A stretch of 64,000 nt of DNA from Neorhodopirellula lusitana (GCF_900182915.1 NZ_FXUG01000008.1:186001-250000); one strand, 5' to 3'. Shown: positions 26,200 to 35,632, counted from the stretch's first letter. Translations and numbers: made by a program. The notes: a model not told the origin generated them from the letters alone.

Positions 26200-26955
26200 A
26201 TGGCTGCCGTCGTCTCAAAATCTTCATCAAAAATTGTTTGGTTGATCAACGCCGCTTTCCTTCAGGAGATTAAGGACAGCAACCCCCATCTTTGGCACGC
26301 GTTCCATTCACTGCGAACGATTTGTCAACTTGAGCCTGAGGATTGTGATTCACCCCAGGGGACCATCAAGGCCTTCATTGAGTGCTTGGATGAGTTGCGT
26401 GACCTAGTGGCGCTGCAGTTCGCGTTGGAGGAGTCCTACGGGTTTCTATCCACCCCCGCCCCATTGCACTCCGGGGCTCCGTTGCATTCAGGGGCTTTCA
26501 GCTCGGGCGATGCGGTTGATACATCAACCGGGGCTGGGGCGCCTGAAGCGATATCGCAGGGTTCAGGCTCGGCTAATTTTCCACAACAAGAGGGGGAGCG
26601 GGATGAACGACAAGCGATGATTCGCCAAGTCATTGCTCAACATCGGAAGCTCTATTTGCAACTGGTGGATTTAGTTGAAGAGGCCGAGGAATTACAATAC
26701 CGAGGGTGTGAGCTCACTTGTCTAAAAGATTTTGCTGAAAAGGCAGAGTGTTTTTCGCGTGACTTTACCGCCCATGAAAGATTGGAAGGCGAATTGATTC
26801 GGTTGCATGGATCGAATTCGCCGATCCCGGCCAAGCCCACCGACTTGCAATATGCTGCATCGGCGAGGGATAAGGCTGGTCACAGACGCGATTCAGATTT
26901 GTCGACGGATACCGTACAGCCGAACGTTTTAGGAGATTCCGTTCATGTTAGGTGA
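26200..26955 (+). CDS. Hemerythrin-like all-helical protein
   Basis: The 251-residue protein is chosen from the ATG at 26200 because of the GGAGG site. It has two helical halves: FLQEIKDSNPHLWHAFHSLR with IKAFIECLDELRDLVALQFA and EESYGFL (about 20-85), and QVIAQHRKLYLQLVDLVEEA with FSRDFTAHERLEGELIRLHG (about 145-210). The spacing of His and Glu (HLWHAFH, ALEES, QHRKL, AHERLE) fits a hemerythrin HHE-type di-iron site, split by an inserted low-complexity linker with an 18-bp repeat (APLHSG twice). It would bind oxygen or iron, or sense them. It overlaps the following response regulator by 11 bases, so they are co-expressed. The assignment rests on pattern, not strong identity. Confidence 0.6.
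   Translation: MAAVVSKSSSKIVWLINAAFLQEIKDSNPHLWHAFHSLRTICQLEPEDCDSPQGTIKAFIECLDELRDLVALQFALEESYGFLSTPAPLHSGAPLHSGAFSSGDAVDTSTGAGAPEAISQGSGSANFPQQEGERDERQAMIRQVIAQHRKLYLQLVDLVEEAEELQYRGCELTCLKDFAEKAECFSRDFTAHERLEGELIRLHGSNSPIPAKPTDLQYAASARDKAGHRRDSDLSTDTVQPNVLGDSVHVR
26458..26493. repeat. Two-copy 18-bp repeat in hemerythrin-like gene
   Basis: GCCCCATTGCACTCCGGG and GCTCCGTTGCATTCAGGG follow directly and encode APLHSG twice. A truncated third copy (AFSSG) follows. They lie in the linker between the two helical halves. Confidence 0.75.
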
Positions 26956-27460
26956 TTCAAGAACGAAGCCAATGGAAATCCTGCTCGTCGAAGACGGGTT
27001 GGTGGATGCACGGATCACGATTCACGCTTTACGTCGCAGTGGCGTGCATCATCGCTTGACGCTGGTGCGGACCGTCCACGAAGCAATCCTGTTCATGAAG
27101 CGAACGGGCATTTTCGCCAGGGCGCCTCGGCTAGACTTGCTACTTTTGGACATGATCCTTCCCGATGGCACCGGGCTGGACGTGTTGGAAGAAATGATGG
27201 AGATCCAACCGGAGTCGGGCCGGATCACGACGGTCGTTCTTACCGCCTCGGAAGACGACACGTACCGCAAGCGATGCGATGAACTTGGGGTATGCGATTA
27301 CATTCAAAAGCCGGTTAGTGAGGAAGAGTTCCTGCGCGTTGTTCGCGATCACAAGAAGTTGATGATTCATCTTCAGCAGGTGGCCGTGGCAAGTGCCGCC
27401 GAAGAGGCTGCGGAGGCTTCTCGATCGGAGCATCCGTTTGAGGCGCGAGCGAATACCTAG
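26945..27460 (+). CDS. Single-domain response regulator
   Basis: The 171-residue protein is a receiver domain: acidic pocket Glu16/Asp17 in ILLVEDGL, phospho-acceptor Asp69 in LLLLDMILPDGTG, Thr100 in VVLTASEDD and Lys122 in IQKPVSEEEF. The layout, with an ILLVEDG start and a long loop before the Asp, is that of Rcp1/CheY-like regulators that lack an output domain. An Ala/Glu-rich tail follows. AGGAG at 26930 precedes the ATG. It overlaps the hemerythrin-like gene, so a di-iron protein and a receiver are made together; the cognate histidine kinase is not nearby. Confidence 0.92.
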   Translation: MLGDSRTKPMEILLVEDGLVDARITIHALRRSGVHHRLTLVRTVHEAILFMKRTGIFARAPRLDLLLLDMILPDGTGLDVLEEMMEIQPESGRITTVVLTASEDDTYRKRCDELGVCDYIQKPVSEEEFLRVVRDHKKLMIHLQQVAVASAAEEAAEASRSEHPFEARANT

Positions 27461-27599
27461 TACGAGCGAATTTCGAGTTTCGGACGCTAGTCGTTAGATC
27501 GCTTTCCTAAGATTCAAAATGGGCCCTGTGTCTCGGTGGGGGCTTGTTCATGAGGCGTGGTTTTCGAAGATAGGTAGTTATTGAGGTTGATTCGGATCC

Positions 27600-28265
27600 G
27601 TGAACGATTCACGGTTTTCTGCTTCCGTCAATTTAGCCTTCCCCCTGCCAAAGACCGTTGCCATTTCCCGCGCGACCCCCAATCAGCGTTCATCCACTTG
27701 GACGTTCGTCAAGAACTTTGCTCGCAACCCCACGGCGGTCGGCGCGATTGCCCCGAGCAGTCCTGGGTTGGTGAACATGATGGTTGACTGGTTCGATTGG
27801 GACACAGCACGCAATGTCGTGGAATACGGGCCCGGCACAGGGGTTTTCACCGAAGGCGTGGTGAACCGATTGCACACCGATGCCAAGTTCTTTGCGATCG
27901 AGCGTTCAGGCGAACTGGCCGCTTTGACCCGCGAGCGTTGTCCGGGCGTGGACGTGCACGAAGAGTCGGCCGCGGATATCGCTCGCTTGTGCGAGACCGC
28001 TGGGATGGAGCAACTCGACGCCATCATTTGTGGGTTGCCCTGGGCCTCGTTCCCTGAGTCTCTGCAGACCAGCATTCTGGATGCGACGTTGCGCGTGCTG
28101 AAACCCGGTGGCCAGTTCGCGACGTTTGCCTATTGGCAGGGCGTGGTGTTGCCAGCGGGAATGCGTTTTTCAAAACGCCTGCGTTCCAGCTTTGCCACCG
28201 TCGAACGCAGTCCAACGGTGTGGCGGAATTTGCCGCCAGCGTTTGTCTATCGCTGCGTGAAGTAG
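27600..28265 (+). CDS. Class I SAM-dependent methyltransferase (phospholipid methyltransferase-like)
   Basis: The 221-residue protein starts at a GTG; no ATG occurs until about residue 59, inside the conserved part. The sequence FVKNFARNPTAVGAIAPSSP, then VVEYGPGTGVFTEGVVNRL (SAM-binding motif I), FFAIERSGELAALTRERCPG and the motif IV-like DAIICGLPWASFP, match the bacterial phosphatidylethanolamine N-methyltransferase/rRNA-adenine-methyltransferase-like group (PmtA-like). The substrate may be phosphatidylethanolamine or another small molecule. It ends just before a dispersed repeat and converges with the ABC permease gene. Confidence 0.8.
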   Translation: MNDSRFSASVNLAFPLPKTVAISRATPNQRSSTWTFVKNFARNPTAVGAIAPSSPGLVNMMVDWFDWDTARNVVEYGPGTGVFTEGVVNRLHTDAKFFAIERSGELAALTRERCPGVDVHEESAADIARLCETAGMEQLDAIICGLPWASFPESLQTSILDATLRVLKPGGQFATFAYWQGVVLPAGMRFSKRLRSSFATVERSPTVWRNLPPAFVYRCVK

Positions 28266-28336
28266 TTCCGCAAGCTGGGCCCTCGTTTCAAGCCGATGCT
28301 CGCCCAAACCGATGCTCGTCCAAGGCGACATCCTGG

Positions 28337-28506
28337 GTAGCCGACGTCGCCAGACTTCGGGAAACCTCCGTTCCACGTGAGTTTGTCCCACGTGAGTTTG
28401 TCCCACGTGAGTTTGTTCCGCGTGAGTTTGTTCCGCGTGAGTTTGTTCCGCCTGAGTTTGTTCCGCCTGAACTCTGGTTTGCCTGAGCTCTGGCGAGCCC
28501 AGCTAC
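28337..28506 (+). repeat. Dispersed terminal-inverted-repeat element, copy 1 (with internal tandem array)
   Basis: The left end GTAGCCGACGTCGCCAGA (28337-28354) and the right end reading CTGGCGAGCCCAGCTAC (28490-28506) are imperfect inverted repeats of each other. The same pair of ends bounds copies at 32092, 58346 and 60681. In this copy the interior is filled by a 15-bp tandem array, making it the longest (170 bp). It lies between two convergent genes and contains no gene. Confidence 0.75.
28371..28475. repeat. 15-bp tandem array inside dispersed element
   Basis: Seven units of 15 bp (TTCCACGTGAGTTTG, TCCCACGTGAGTTTG twice, TTCCGCGTGAGTTTG twice, TTCCGCCTGAGTTTG and a decayed last one). 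Neighbouring units are more alike than distant ones. The last unit merges into the right end of the element (CCTGAACTCTGG). Confidence 0.9.
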
Positions 28507-28530
28507 TGATTTGATGTCTTGGACCGTTCG

Positions 28531-29664
28531 TTATGACTCGCGAAGCGCGTTGACGATCGGAACGGTGGCCGCTTGGACTGCGGGGGCGAACCCTGCCGCG
28601 ACGCCCACGATTAGCGAAATGAGCGAACCTGAAATCAACAGGTTCAGTGAGGGGCGGAACGCGATCGTGGCGCCCTCGGCACCGATTGCAAAACCACCCG
28701 CTGCGAGCACCGCATTGGCTAGTACGGTTCCTGAAACGCCGCCCACTAAACACAGCACCATGCTCTCGGACAGTACCAATCGCATCGCACTGAGCGGGCG
28801 GACACCTAACGTTTGCAGCACTGCGTATTCTTTGATCCGGTCCTGAACGCTCATCACGGTGGTGGTCGCAACCAGCGATAGAACCAAGCCGACGCATGCG
28901 TACCCAAGCCAGTGTGCGAACCCGATCAGGTCGATCAGGTCCGACAGCGTGCTCGCTTGAAACGCTCCCTTGCGACGTGTCTTCGTTGCCACGGATCCGG
29001 CTCGCAGCATTTCGTCAATGTTCGCCGCAACGCGATCGGGATCCGCGTCTTCGTTCAGTAGAACTTCGTGCTGGGTGACCAGGCCGGCGGAGTCCAGGCC
29101 TCGGGTGTATTGCAGGAATTCAAGGCTGGTGTAGATCAGGTTTTCTTCCGCCGGGACCGTGGACGCGAACACGCCCGCCACCTGAACGGAGATCTCACCA
29201 ATCGAAAACTGGTCGCCCGTCTTCAAGCCTCGGCGTTGGGCCACGTTTCGACCCACAATCGCGGCATCACGCTGTCCGGCAAAGCTTTGCCAATCACCGT
29301 TGACCAAAGTAACGGGGCGGGTCTGTTGGATCTGTTTGGGATCGGCGCCATTGAAAACCACAATGTCCAAACTGGCTCGGCAGTTGTTGGTCCAAACTTG
29401 GATGGGCATCACATCGCGTACACCAGGCACTTTGCGAATGCGCCGGGCGTAGTCCTCCGGCAACCGACTACTGGTTGGGCAGAACCGATTTTCCTGGAAG
29501 ACGATTAGGCTGCGATCCGCGTCCGCGCCCGTTGTCAGTCGGTGGAGTCCTTCTTGGACCGACCCCACAAAGCAATACACGAACATCGCGACCGCGGCGC
29601 CGGTGACGGTCAGCAGCGTTCGGGCGCGGTGACGCCACAGGGTTTTGAAAACGTACTTGAGCAT
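28531..29664 (-). CDS. ABC transporter permease (FtsX/MacB type)
   Basis: The 377-residue protein starts at [20 protein letters not shown]; an alternative ATG at 29703 would overlap the ATPase gene. It has one N-terminal membrane helix ([18 protein letters not shown], about 16-33), a periplasmic region of about 200 residues and three C-terminal helices (about 245-375), the FtsX/MacB-like layout. It begins four bases after the ATPase stop. It would form the membrane part of the exporter with the second permease encoded at the head of the operon (32820-33974). Confidence 0.88.
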   Translation of the reverse strand: MLKYVFKTLWRHRARTLLTVTGAAVAMFVYCFVGSVQEGLHRLTTGADADRSLIVFQENRFCPTSSRLPEDYARRIRKVPGVRDVMPIQVWTNNCRASLDIVVFNGADPKQIQQTRPVTLVNGDWQSFAGQRDAAIVGRNVAQRRGLKTGDQFSIGEISVQVAGVFASTVPAEENLIYTSLEFLQYTRGLDSAGLVTQHEVLLNEDADPDRVAANIDEMLRAGSVATKTRRKGAFQASTLSDLIDLIGFAHWLGYACVGLVLSLVATTTVMSVQDRIKEYAVLQTLGVRPLSAMRLVLSESMVLCLVGGVSGTVLANAVLAAGGFAIGAEGATIAFRPSLNLLISGSLISLIVGVAAGFAPAVQAATVPIVNALRES

Positions 29665-29668
29665 CGTG

Positions 29669-30364
29669 TTAAACCTTTGTCGCCAAAGAACCTTCTTCAA
29701 CAAACTTGCCGCGATCCAAGATCAGTTGGCGTGATGCGATTTTTGCCGCGTCACTGTCGTGGGTGACCATCAGCATGGTGATATCCAGTTCGCGATTGAG
29801 TCGCTGCAGAAGGACCTGCACTTGTTCGCTGGTTTCGGTATCGAGGCTTCCCGTAGGTTCGTCAGCGACAACGACCTTCGGATGCGCAACGATGGCCCGC
29901 GCGATCCCGACACGTTGTTCTTGGCCACCGGACAGTTGTCTTGGGTAGTGATCGGCGCGGTCGCCAAGCCCCACCGCTTCGAGTGCCAGTTCGACACGTT
30001 GGCGGCGTTGCTTCGACGAGAGTTTCAGTAGCAAGGTGGGTAGCTCAATATTTTCGTACGCGGTCAGTACGGGAATCAAGTTGTGGGTTTGGAAGATGTA
30101 CCCCAGATTCGCCGCTCTCCAGTCAGCCAGTTTGCTGCGTGAGAGTCCGCTGAGCTGGGTGCCGGCCACCGTGATGGTTCCTGAATCCGGCTGGTCGATT
30201 CCACTGACCAAATTCAGCAGCGTGCTTTTGCCCGTGCCGCTGGGGCCCATCAAGGAAACGAACTCTCCCGCCTGAACATCCAAGTCAATGTTGTCCAGCG
30301 GAGTGATCGTCTCATCGCCCTTGCGGAACTGTTTGCTGACCCCGCGTAGTTTAACTAATGCCAT
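29669..30364 (-). CDS. ABC transporter ATP-binding protein (DevA/LolD type)
   Basis: The 231-residue ATPase starts at [20 protein letters not shown]; the frame is open to 30457, but that part is unlike the family. Walker A is [13 protein letters not shown], the signature [16 protein letters not shown], Walker [13 protein letters not shown] and the switch His lies in [10 protein letters not shown]. It is the usual length for LolD/MacB/DevA-type ATPases that power FtsX-like permeases. Gene order (adaptor, ATPase, permease) is that of DevBCA exporters. Confidence 0.93.
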   Translation of the reverse strand: MALVKLRGVSKQFRKGDETITPLDNIDLDVQAGEFVSLMGPSGTGKSTLLNLVSGIDQPDSGTITVAGTQLSGLSRSKLADWRAANLGYIFQTHNLIPVLTAYENIELPTLLLKLSSKQRRQRVELALEAVGLGDRADHYPRQLSGGQEQRVGIARAIVAHPKVVVADEPTGSLDTETSEQVQVLLQRLNRELDITMLMVTHDSDAAKIASRQLILDRGKFVEEGSLATKV

Positions 30365-30401
30365 TTGCGAATCTTCTAAGGTTGGGAGTTCGGATGTTGG
30401 T

Positions 30402-32048
30402 TTACCGCTCAATACCGATGGACTGATCTTCGCCCGTGACTTGCACGGGGCTGCCATCGGTGAGGTCTTGCCAATTGCTTGCGATTAGTTTGTCGGTGGG
30501 CTGCAGGCCGGACTTCGCTTCCACCAGGCCATCGACGTTGGTGCCGCCCGTTTCGATGCGGCGCTGCTTCGCGAGGTTGTCGGCGTCGACGACCCAGGCA
30601 AAGCTGCCCGAGTCGTCGGACTGCACCAATGATTGTGGGACAAACGTGCGTTCCGTTTCGGTTGGGGCGTTTTCGGATTCTGGTGAGTCGTTCTTGTTGG
30701 ATCCGGAGACCGCAATGGCGGGAGCCAGGAAGGTCGCCGTGACAAGCATTTCTGGGCTGACGGTGGGTGGTGGCTCGAGCAATTCCACTTTCACTTCCAG
30801 CGTGTTCTTTTGAATGTTGGCGGAGCTGGTTGTTTGCAGGACTCGGCCATGAATGGGTTCGGTCGACGATGCGGTTTCGATTTCGACAGGTTGTCCCCGC
30901 GTCACCATGGGCACGTCCTCGAGACGCACGTCGGCGCGTACTTGCAGGCGGGCTGGGTCATACATCTCCACAACCGTGCTGGAGCTATGGCCGGCGTTGC
31001 TGTTCAGACCCATGACACGGCTGCCGGGCGAGGCGATCAGTCGTAGGATTCGACCCGACATGGGGGCGGAGATCGTGTTGCGGCTGAGAGCCAATTCCGC
31101 TTGGCGAACTTTTAGCTTGGCTTCGTCTCGCAATGCTGATGCGGATTGGACTTTGGCGTCGGCTTCCTTGAGTTGACGGTTCTCTTCGACTAGCAAACGT
31201 AATTGTTTTTTGATCGCGTTGACTTTGTCCTGCAACGCCTCCGCTTCCCGTTCCAGGTTAGGAGCCCGTTGTTGCAGTTCTTCCATGGCAGCGTGGGCGG
31301 CGGCATGTTCGTTTTCGGATTCGCGGACGATTCTTCCAGCGATCGCTTCTTTGGCCGCCTGACGGCGCTGCATGCTTTGCAGCGCGAACGTGGCGTTGGC
31401 CTGCGCCGCTTCAGTGAGAAACGGTATTTTGGCGAGTTCGGTTTGGGTTTTCGCGAGCATGCTTTGGGCGTCGGCGAGTTGGACTTGCAGATGCACCGGG
31501 TTCTCCAATCGCACCTGGGCGGCGTTGCGTTCCGCGATGGCCCGGTTCAGTTCTCCTTCTCGAATCGCAAGCGTGTTTTGAGCTTGCTCGACCTGCATTT
31601 CGGCGTCGATGGAGATCAGACGCGCGATGGGCTCGTCTTTGACGACCTGTTGCCCTTCGACGACCAGCAGTTCTTCGATGACGCCGGGGGCGAGAGCCGC
31701 GACGGAGATCGCGGTAGGTCGAGGCTCAATCCATCCGGGAGCCTGGAAGAGCGTGGTGCCTTCGGTTTGGACAGCGGACCGCTTAATGATGACCGGCATG
31801 ACGGTGACCGATTGGCGAGGCATCCAGTGACGCCCCGCCGCGGCACCCAGTAGACCTAGGAACCCCAGCAAAATGCTGATCGGGATGACGTAGCGTGTGA
31901 TCCATCGCTTGGATCGATGGCCGCTACCGCCTGCTTTGTCGCCGCTGCCTGCATTGCCTCTCGGTGAACCCGCAGCCGATGGCTGAGCCGCAGGTGAGCG
32001 GTCCAGCGCAAGTTGGCTGAGGTCGAGTTGGGATTCGGATTCGCTCAT
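30402..32048 (-). CDS. HlyD/DevB-type periplasmic adaptor of ABC exporter
   Basis: The 548-residue protein is taken from [20 protein letters not shown] at 32048; the extension to 32111 runs into a dispersed repeat. It has a basic, Gly/Ser-rich N-terminal tail, one membrane anchor ([20 protein letters not shown], about 54-73), a lipoyl half ([20 protein letters not shown]), a long coiled coil (about 145-310, [20 protein letters not shown] onward) and a second lipoyl/beta-barrel part ([20 protein letters not shown]). It connects the ABC permeases to an outer-membrane channel. It ends 37 bases before the ATPase start. Confidence 0.88.
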   Translation of the reverse strand: MSESESQLDLSQLALDRSPAAQPSAAGSPRGNAGSGDKAGGSGHRSKRWITRYVIPISILLGFLGLLGAAAGRHWMPRQSVTVMPVIIKRSAVQTEGTTLFQAPGWIEPRPTAISVAALAPGVIEELLVVEGQQVVKDEPIARLISIDAEMQVEQAQNTLAIREGELNRAIAERNAAQVRLENPVHLQVQLADAQSMLAKTQTELAKIPFLTEAAQANATFALQSMQRRQAAKEAIAGRIVRESENEHAAAHAAMEELQQRAPNLEREAEALQDKVNAIKKQLRLLVEENRQLKEADAKVQSASALRDEAKLKVRQAELALSRNTISAPMSGRILRLIASPGSRVMGLNSNAGHSSSTVVEMYDPARLQVRADVRLEDVPMVTRGQPVEIETASSTEPIHGRVLQTTSSANIQKNTLEVKVELLEPPPTVSPEMLVTATFLAPAIAVSGSNKNDSPESENAPTETERTFVPQSLVQSDDSGSFAWVVDADNLAKQRRIETGGTNVDGLVEAKSGLQPTDKLIASNWQDLTDGSPVQVTGEDQSIGIER

Positions 32049-32091
32049 GAGTTCAGTGGTCGGCGACAAAGGTACAAAAAAGGCATGAGCC

Positions 32092-32189
32092 GTAGCTGGA
32101 CTCGCCAGCATTCAGGAAGAGCAGCGTTCAGGACGAAATATGTGTTCAAGCTGAACGATGTTTCCCCGAAGTCTGGCGATATCGGCTAC
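32092..32189 (-). repeat. Dispersed terminal-inverted-repeat element, copy 2
   Basis: Inverse orientation relative to copy 1: GTAGCTGGACTCGCCAG at 32092-32108 and CTGGCGATATCGGCTAC at 32173-32189. It is 98 bp and lies between the lipoprotein and adaptor genes inside the exporter operon, so it is probably transcribed. Confidence 0.75.
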
Positions 32190-32211
32190 GGCAGGTACGC
32201 TGAGCGGCGTC

Positions 32212-32727
32212 TTACTTTTTGACAAAGACTTCACTGGCGGCGACCGTCAGGTTGCCTTGGTCGTCTCGTTTCGCTTTGCCTTGGATGACAACCGTCGACA
32301 ACTCTTTCACGCCAAGCAATTCACGAGCGTCTTGGCTGACCGGATTGCCCGCTTCATCAACCACTTTGATCGTGGCGATGTTGTCCTTCACCTGTTCTTG
32401 GGTGCAACAGTAGTCCCAAGGGGTTGGGCAGCCTTCATCGGCGGCACAGTACGGAACCTTGGAATCGACAATCGTGAAGGCGGCGATTCCGTCGACAAAT
32501 GGAGCCGAAGATCCACCGATCGTTCCGACCAACGTGATCGCCTGTTCGTTCTCTGCGGACTGCTTCGCTTCACCAACACCGATCGCGTCTTCGGGTTCGC
32601 TGTCGATGATGTACTGACTACTAGTTCCGGCCGATTCGACATTCGATGCGGTGTCGGATTGGTTGCAGCCCACGCTAAGTAACGTGAAAGCAACGACGGG
32701 AATCATCATCCAATGGGAAGTCTTCAT
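32212..32727 (-). CDS. Lipoprotein with CWDYCC-type cysteine motif
   Basis: The 171-residue protein begins [20 protein letters not shown] with a lipobox cysteine directly after (LLSVGC), so it should be lipid-anchored. After a Ser/Asp/Glu-rich linker comes a small domain of about 110 residues with [20 protein letters not shown], three or four close cysteines that could bind metal or form disulfides, and a beta-rich end ([20 protein letters not shown]). I recognise this type only as a planctomycete conserved protein. It is encoded between a permease and the adaptor of the ABC exporter. Confidence 0.75.
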   Translation of the reverse strand: MKTSHWMMIPVVAFTLLSVGCNQSDTASNVESAGTSSQYIIDSEPEDAIGVGEAKQSAENEQAITLVGTIGGSSAPFVDGIAAFTIVDSKVPYCAADEGCPTPWDYCCTQEQVKDNIATIKVVDEAGNPVSQDARELLGVKELSTVVIQGKAKRDDQGNLTVAASEVFVKK

Positions 32728-32819
32728 ATCGGTTCTCTTTTTGAAATGGGTAAACGTAATAGGGATGCGGGGCTTGAAATCCACGCTGTTCGTTCAAGAC
32801 GAAAGCAGCAATGGTTTCG

Positions 32820-33974
32820 TTACACGGCCTTCAAACTGATTGCCACCGATCCACGAAGAGCCTTCAGCGCCGGTGGCAGCGCGCCCAAGACTCCTAGTAA
32901 CAATCCAACGCCGCATCCAACCAGGATCGCGACGCTATCGATTCGTAACGCAAACGCGCCCATCGTGAATCGCACAGCGACACCATTGAGTAGCGTCAAA
33001 GCGATCACTCCGGAAAGCAATGAACCGGCCGCGGCTAGTAAAACGCCCTCCTGAATCAGGCTGACCAGGATGGCACGACGGCGATAGCCGATGGCTTGCA
33101 ACGTTGCGATCTCGCGAATTCGTCCGGCCACGGCCCCGTACATCATGTTGAGCCCCGCAAACACGCCGGCTGCGGAGACCAGCAAGACGACCAGCCACGC
33201 CAGCATTCGTACTGGTTTGTAGTGTTGTTGCAGCGAGGCGTAGTACTCCGTTTCACTCAAAGCACGTAGTTCCAAGTCGGTGCGTTCTTTGCAAAACAGC
33301 GACACCTCGGCAGGCGATTTTCCGGGCGACAGTAGCAACGCGGCCAAGCTCAAGTCCTGGCGCTGGGTGGCGGTTTGGAAGTCATTCAATCGGCACCAGA
33401 TCTCCGATTCATAGGCAGCACCGCCGGCAGCGAATTTTCCGCTAATCGTCCAGGGTTGGCCTTCGAAGACGAGTTGCTTTCCAATCGCCAGGGCAGCGTC
33501 ATCGCTACCCATCTTGGCCGCCGCAAGCCGCCCCACCATGATCTCCCCGTTACCCGGCCAACGACCCTCGATCAGCTTCACTGAACGGCGAACCAACGGA
33601 GCATTCGCCGTCACACCACGCACCAGTCCCAGTCCTTCGACGTCGTTGTCGTTGGTGACCCGCGTCCCCATGTAAAGTTCAGGCGAAACGTGGGTGATGC
33701 CGAATCGTTTGACAGTTCCCGACACACTCGCCGTCAATAGTGCCGGCGTGCGTGCAGCAATCGATGAGTTTTCGATGTTCTCTTCCGAGTTGACGGAATA
33801 CACCAGCACCACATCTGGATCACCGCTAACGGCGAGTGACTGTTCGAGGCCGCGGATGAATCCGACCACGACGAACACCAACATCACGACCGTTGCCAAG
33901 GCAACGAGCGTCAATGCGGTCCGCAACGGGCGTCGAGCCAGATTGCGAACACCGTATTCCCAGGGAAGTAGCAT
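32820..33974 (-). CDS. ABC transporter permease (FtsX/DevC type), second permease
   Basis: The 384-residue protein has an N-terminal helix ([20 protein letters not shown], about 17-36), a periplasmic region and three C-terminal helices (about 255-380), with the FtsX-like segment [20 protein letters not shown]. It differs from the permease at 28531 in sequence, so the exporter may use a heterodimer. It is the first gene of the exporter block on the minus strand, ahead of the lipoprotein. Confidence 0.9.
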   Translation of the reverse strand: MLLPWEYGVRNLARRPLRTALTLVALATVVMLVFVVVGFIRGLEQSLAVSGDPDVVLVYSVNSEENIENSSIAARTPALLTASVSGTVKRFGITHVSPELYMGTRVTNDNDVEGLGLVRGVTANAPLVRRSVKLIEGRWPGNGEIMVGRLAAAKMGSDDAALAIGKQLVFEGQPWTISGKFAAGGAAYESEIWCRLNDFQTATQRQDLSLAALLLSPGKSPAEVSLFCKERTDLELRALSETEYYASLQQHYKPVRMLAWLVVLLVSAAGVFAGLNMMYGAVAGRIREIATLQAIGYRRRAILVSLIQEGVLLAAAGSLLSGVIALTLLNGVAVRFTMGAFALRIDSVAILVGCGVGLLLGVLGALPPALKALRGSVAISLKAV

Positions 33975-34026
33975 TGGATTGATGGTTTCAGATATTTGAA
34001 TGAAGATTCAGAAAGGCGAAGACGGG

Positions 34027-34063
34027 GCGGGCTGAACCGAGGTAATGCTCGTGTTCGGCCCGC
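34027..34063. terminator. GC-rich stem-loop between metal-binding gene and exporter
   Basis: GCGGGCTGAAC (34027-34037) pairs with GTTCGGCCCGC (34053-34063) with a single G-T pair and a 15-base loop. It follows the end of the heavy-metal-associated gene on the minus strand and precedes the permease start by 52 bases. There is no T-tract, so it may be an attenuator or processing site rather than a terminator. Confidence 0.45.
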
Positions 34064-34084
34064 GCCCGCTTACCGGTGAGGCGT

Positions 34085-34435
34085 TTAGGCATTCGGCTTC
34101 GAAGTGAAGGTGCCGGTCGGTGTCACCATCTTTTTCGGAGTCTTGCCAATGCTCTCCATGATTTCCCAAACACCTTTCGGGCTGAGCCGAACGTCCTTCT
34201 TGGGGATTAGGGTGACGGACTTCTTTTCAATGCTGCACTGCACTTTGGCAACTCCGGCAACACCATCAAAACGCTTGGTGATCTTCGTCACGCAACCGCC
34301 ACACATCTCGCCAACTGTCATCACGATATTCGTCTTTTCAGCCGACGCCGCTTGGGCTGGTGAATGGGCGAAGATCGAAACCGCTAGCAACATCAGACCA
34401 GCCACGAAGCCAGTACTGCGAAACAACTTTGACAT
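34085..34435 (-). CDS. Secreted heavy-metal-associated (HMA) domain protein
   Basis: The 116-residue protein starts at MSKLFRSTGFVAGLMLLAVS (signal peptide, cleavage near AQAAS at about 30). The rest is a ferredoxin-like HMA fold with the metal motif MCGGCVTKI (Cys-x-x-Cys), followed by FDGVAGVAKVQCSIEKKSVT and VWEIMESIG. It would bind copper or a similar ion in the periplasm, which is unusual for a domain most often cytosolic. It sits upstream of the exporter operon and downstream of a Cys-rich secreted protein. Confidence 0.85.
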   Translation of the reverse strand: MSKLFRSTGFVAGLMLLAVSIFAHSPAQAASAEKTNIVMTVGEMCGGCVTKITKRFDGVAGVAKVQCSIEKKSVTLIPKKDVRLSPKGVWEIMESIGKTPKKMVTPTGTFTSKPNA

Positions 34436-34661
34436 GCCAAAAATCCTTGTTGGAAAGGCACCACGAAACAACATCGCTCCGCCACGCACGACCATCGCGC
34501 GCAGCGCTGAGCAACGAAAGAGATAGAGAACAAACCCAGAGACCAGGTTTTAGAATGATCGCTCGATCAACAGCCAACGGAGGGCTAGCTCCATACCGAC
34601 CCGCTCAATGGCAGGCGGGTAGCTGGGATCAAGAATCGGCGTTTTCAAAAGTCCAGGTGGT

Positions 34662-35063
34662 TCAGATCAACCAAGACTGGTGCGCAACTCGCACATCGCG
34701 ACCACATTGAAACGGCCTGGAAGGGGCACGTGATCGTCGCAAAGAAAACTGATGCTGAAACGCTGCGGAACTGCTTTCAGCGGCAATAGGCCAAACCAAC
34801 GCCACCGATTGAGCAAGCGAGTCAGGCAACTCTACATCCGCTTCAACGACAGCGCCTTCGCAAATGCAGCTTTGACAACTGCAGTCTTCACCGCAGGGGG
34901 CAGGTGATTGCGAAAGAGGGTTTTCGTCTGCAAGCGAACAGCATGAACAGGCAACCGGCGCACGTTCCTCACTCGATGCCACGTTCGTTTCGCACGACAG
35001 GCAACGCACCGGACAAGCCAATAAATTGACAATCAACAGCAGGGCGAGGAGATGGGAGTTCAT
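34662..35063 (-). CDS. Cys-rich secreted hypothetical protein
   Basis: The 133-residue protein starts with a signal peptide (MNSHLLALLLIVNLLACPV), then more than ten cysteines within about 60 residues (LSCETN, VACSCCSLADEN, PCGEDCSCQSCICEG), then an unremarkable C-terminal half. No family is recognised. The cysteine spacing suggests metal or disulfide chemistry, and the HMA-domain gene lies 226 bases downstream on the same strand. Confidence 0.65.
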   Translation of the reverse strand: MNSHLLALLLIVNLLACPVRCLSCETNVASSEERAPVACSCCSLADENPLSQSPAPCGEDCSCQSCICEGAVVEADVELPDSLAQSVALVWPIAAESSSAAFQHQFSLRRSRAPSRPFQCGRDVRVAHQSWLI

Positions 35064-35265
35064 ACCGACATCGTATCTAGATGCAATTGCGCTCGCAAGT
35101 TGGATTCAGTGGAGCGTGAACACTTACGCGTTTCAGCTGTCTAGGTGAGGGGCCGATGAGTCAGTTTCAAATCTCAAGCAATTCATCGTGAGCCTCGCCC
35201 GATAGCTGCAACCTTGCTGCAAATCCTGCTACTCCCTCCAGCTCCATCCGTCGACAAACACTAAC

Positions 35266-35598
35266 ATGACCCGACGTCGTCAAAAACGAGATATCGCCAA
35301 GGGCAGGCTCCCGCCAGGAGCCGTTGCGGCGGACTGCTCGAAGCAGGTGTTGGGGAGTTCGTTTGCAAGTTGGAGATCGTTCTATGTCGACGTCGAATTC
35401 AGTTGCAAGGATTGCGGACGCCTGCAGGTGTGGTCCGCGCGAGACCAGAAGTGGTTCTATGAAGTGGCCAAAGGATCTTTGCTCGCAACGGCGGTCCGTT
35501 GCCGTGAATGCCGCAATCGTTTGCGTGACCGGAAAGAAATTCAGCGACAACAAATGGAAGCGGCTGAAGACCGGCGGCGTGATCCGGCCGGTTCGTGA
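35266..35598 (+). CDS. Probable zinc-ribbon protein
   Basis: The 110-residue protein has FSCKDCGRLQVWSARDQKWF, then YEVAKGSLLATAVRCRECRN: two Cys-x-x-Cys knuckles about 35 residues apart around a Trp/Gln-rich core. This is the pattern of the small probable zinc-ribbon family in many bacteria. The basic N-terminus (MTRRRQKRDIAKGRL) and C-terminus suggest nucleic-acid contact, but the function is unknown. A strong terminator follows 34 bases after the stop. Confidence 0.8.
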   Translation: MTRRRQKRDIAKGRLPPGAVAADCSKQVLGSSFASWRSFYVDVEFSCKDCGRLQVWSARDQKWFYEVAKGSLLATAVRCRECRNRLRDRKEIQRQQMEAAEDRRRDPAGS

Positions 35599-35632
35599 CG
35601 CTGAATTGCGCAAGAGCAGTTGGCAAACGTCA

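Noticed and set aside
28133-28486. Frames reading the 15-bp array as repeated VPREF or RNKLT peptides
   Set aside because: They arise from a tandem repeat inside an intergenic element and overlap the methyltransferase or permease genes.
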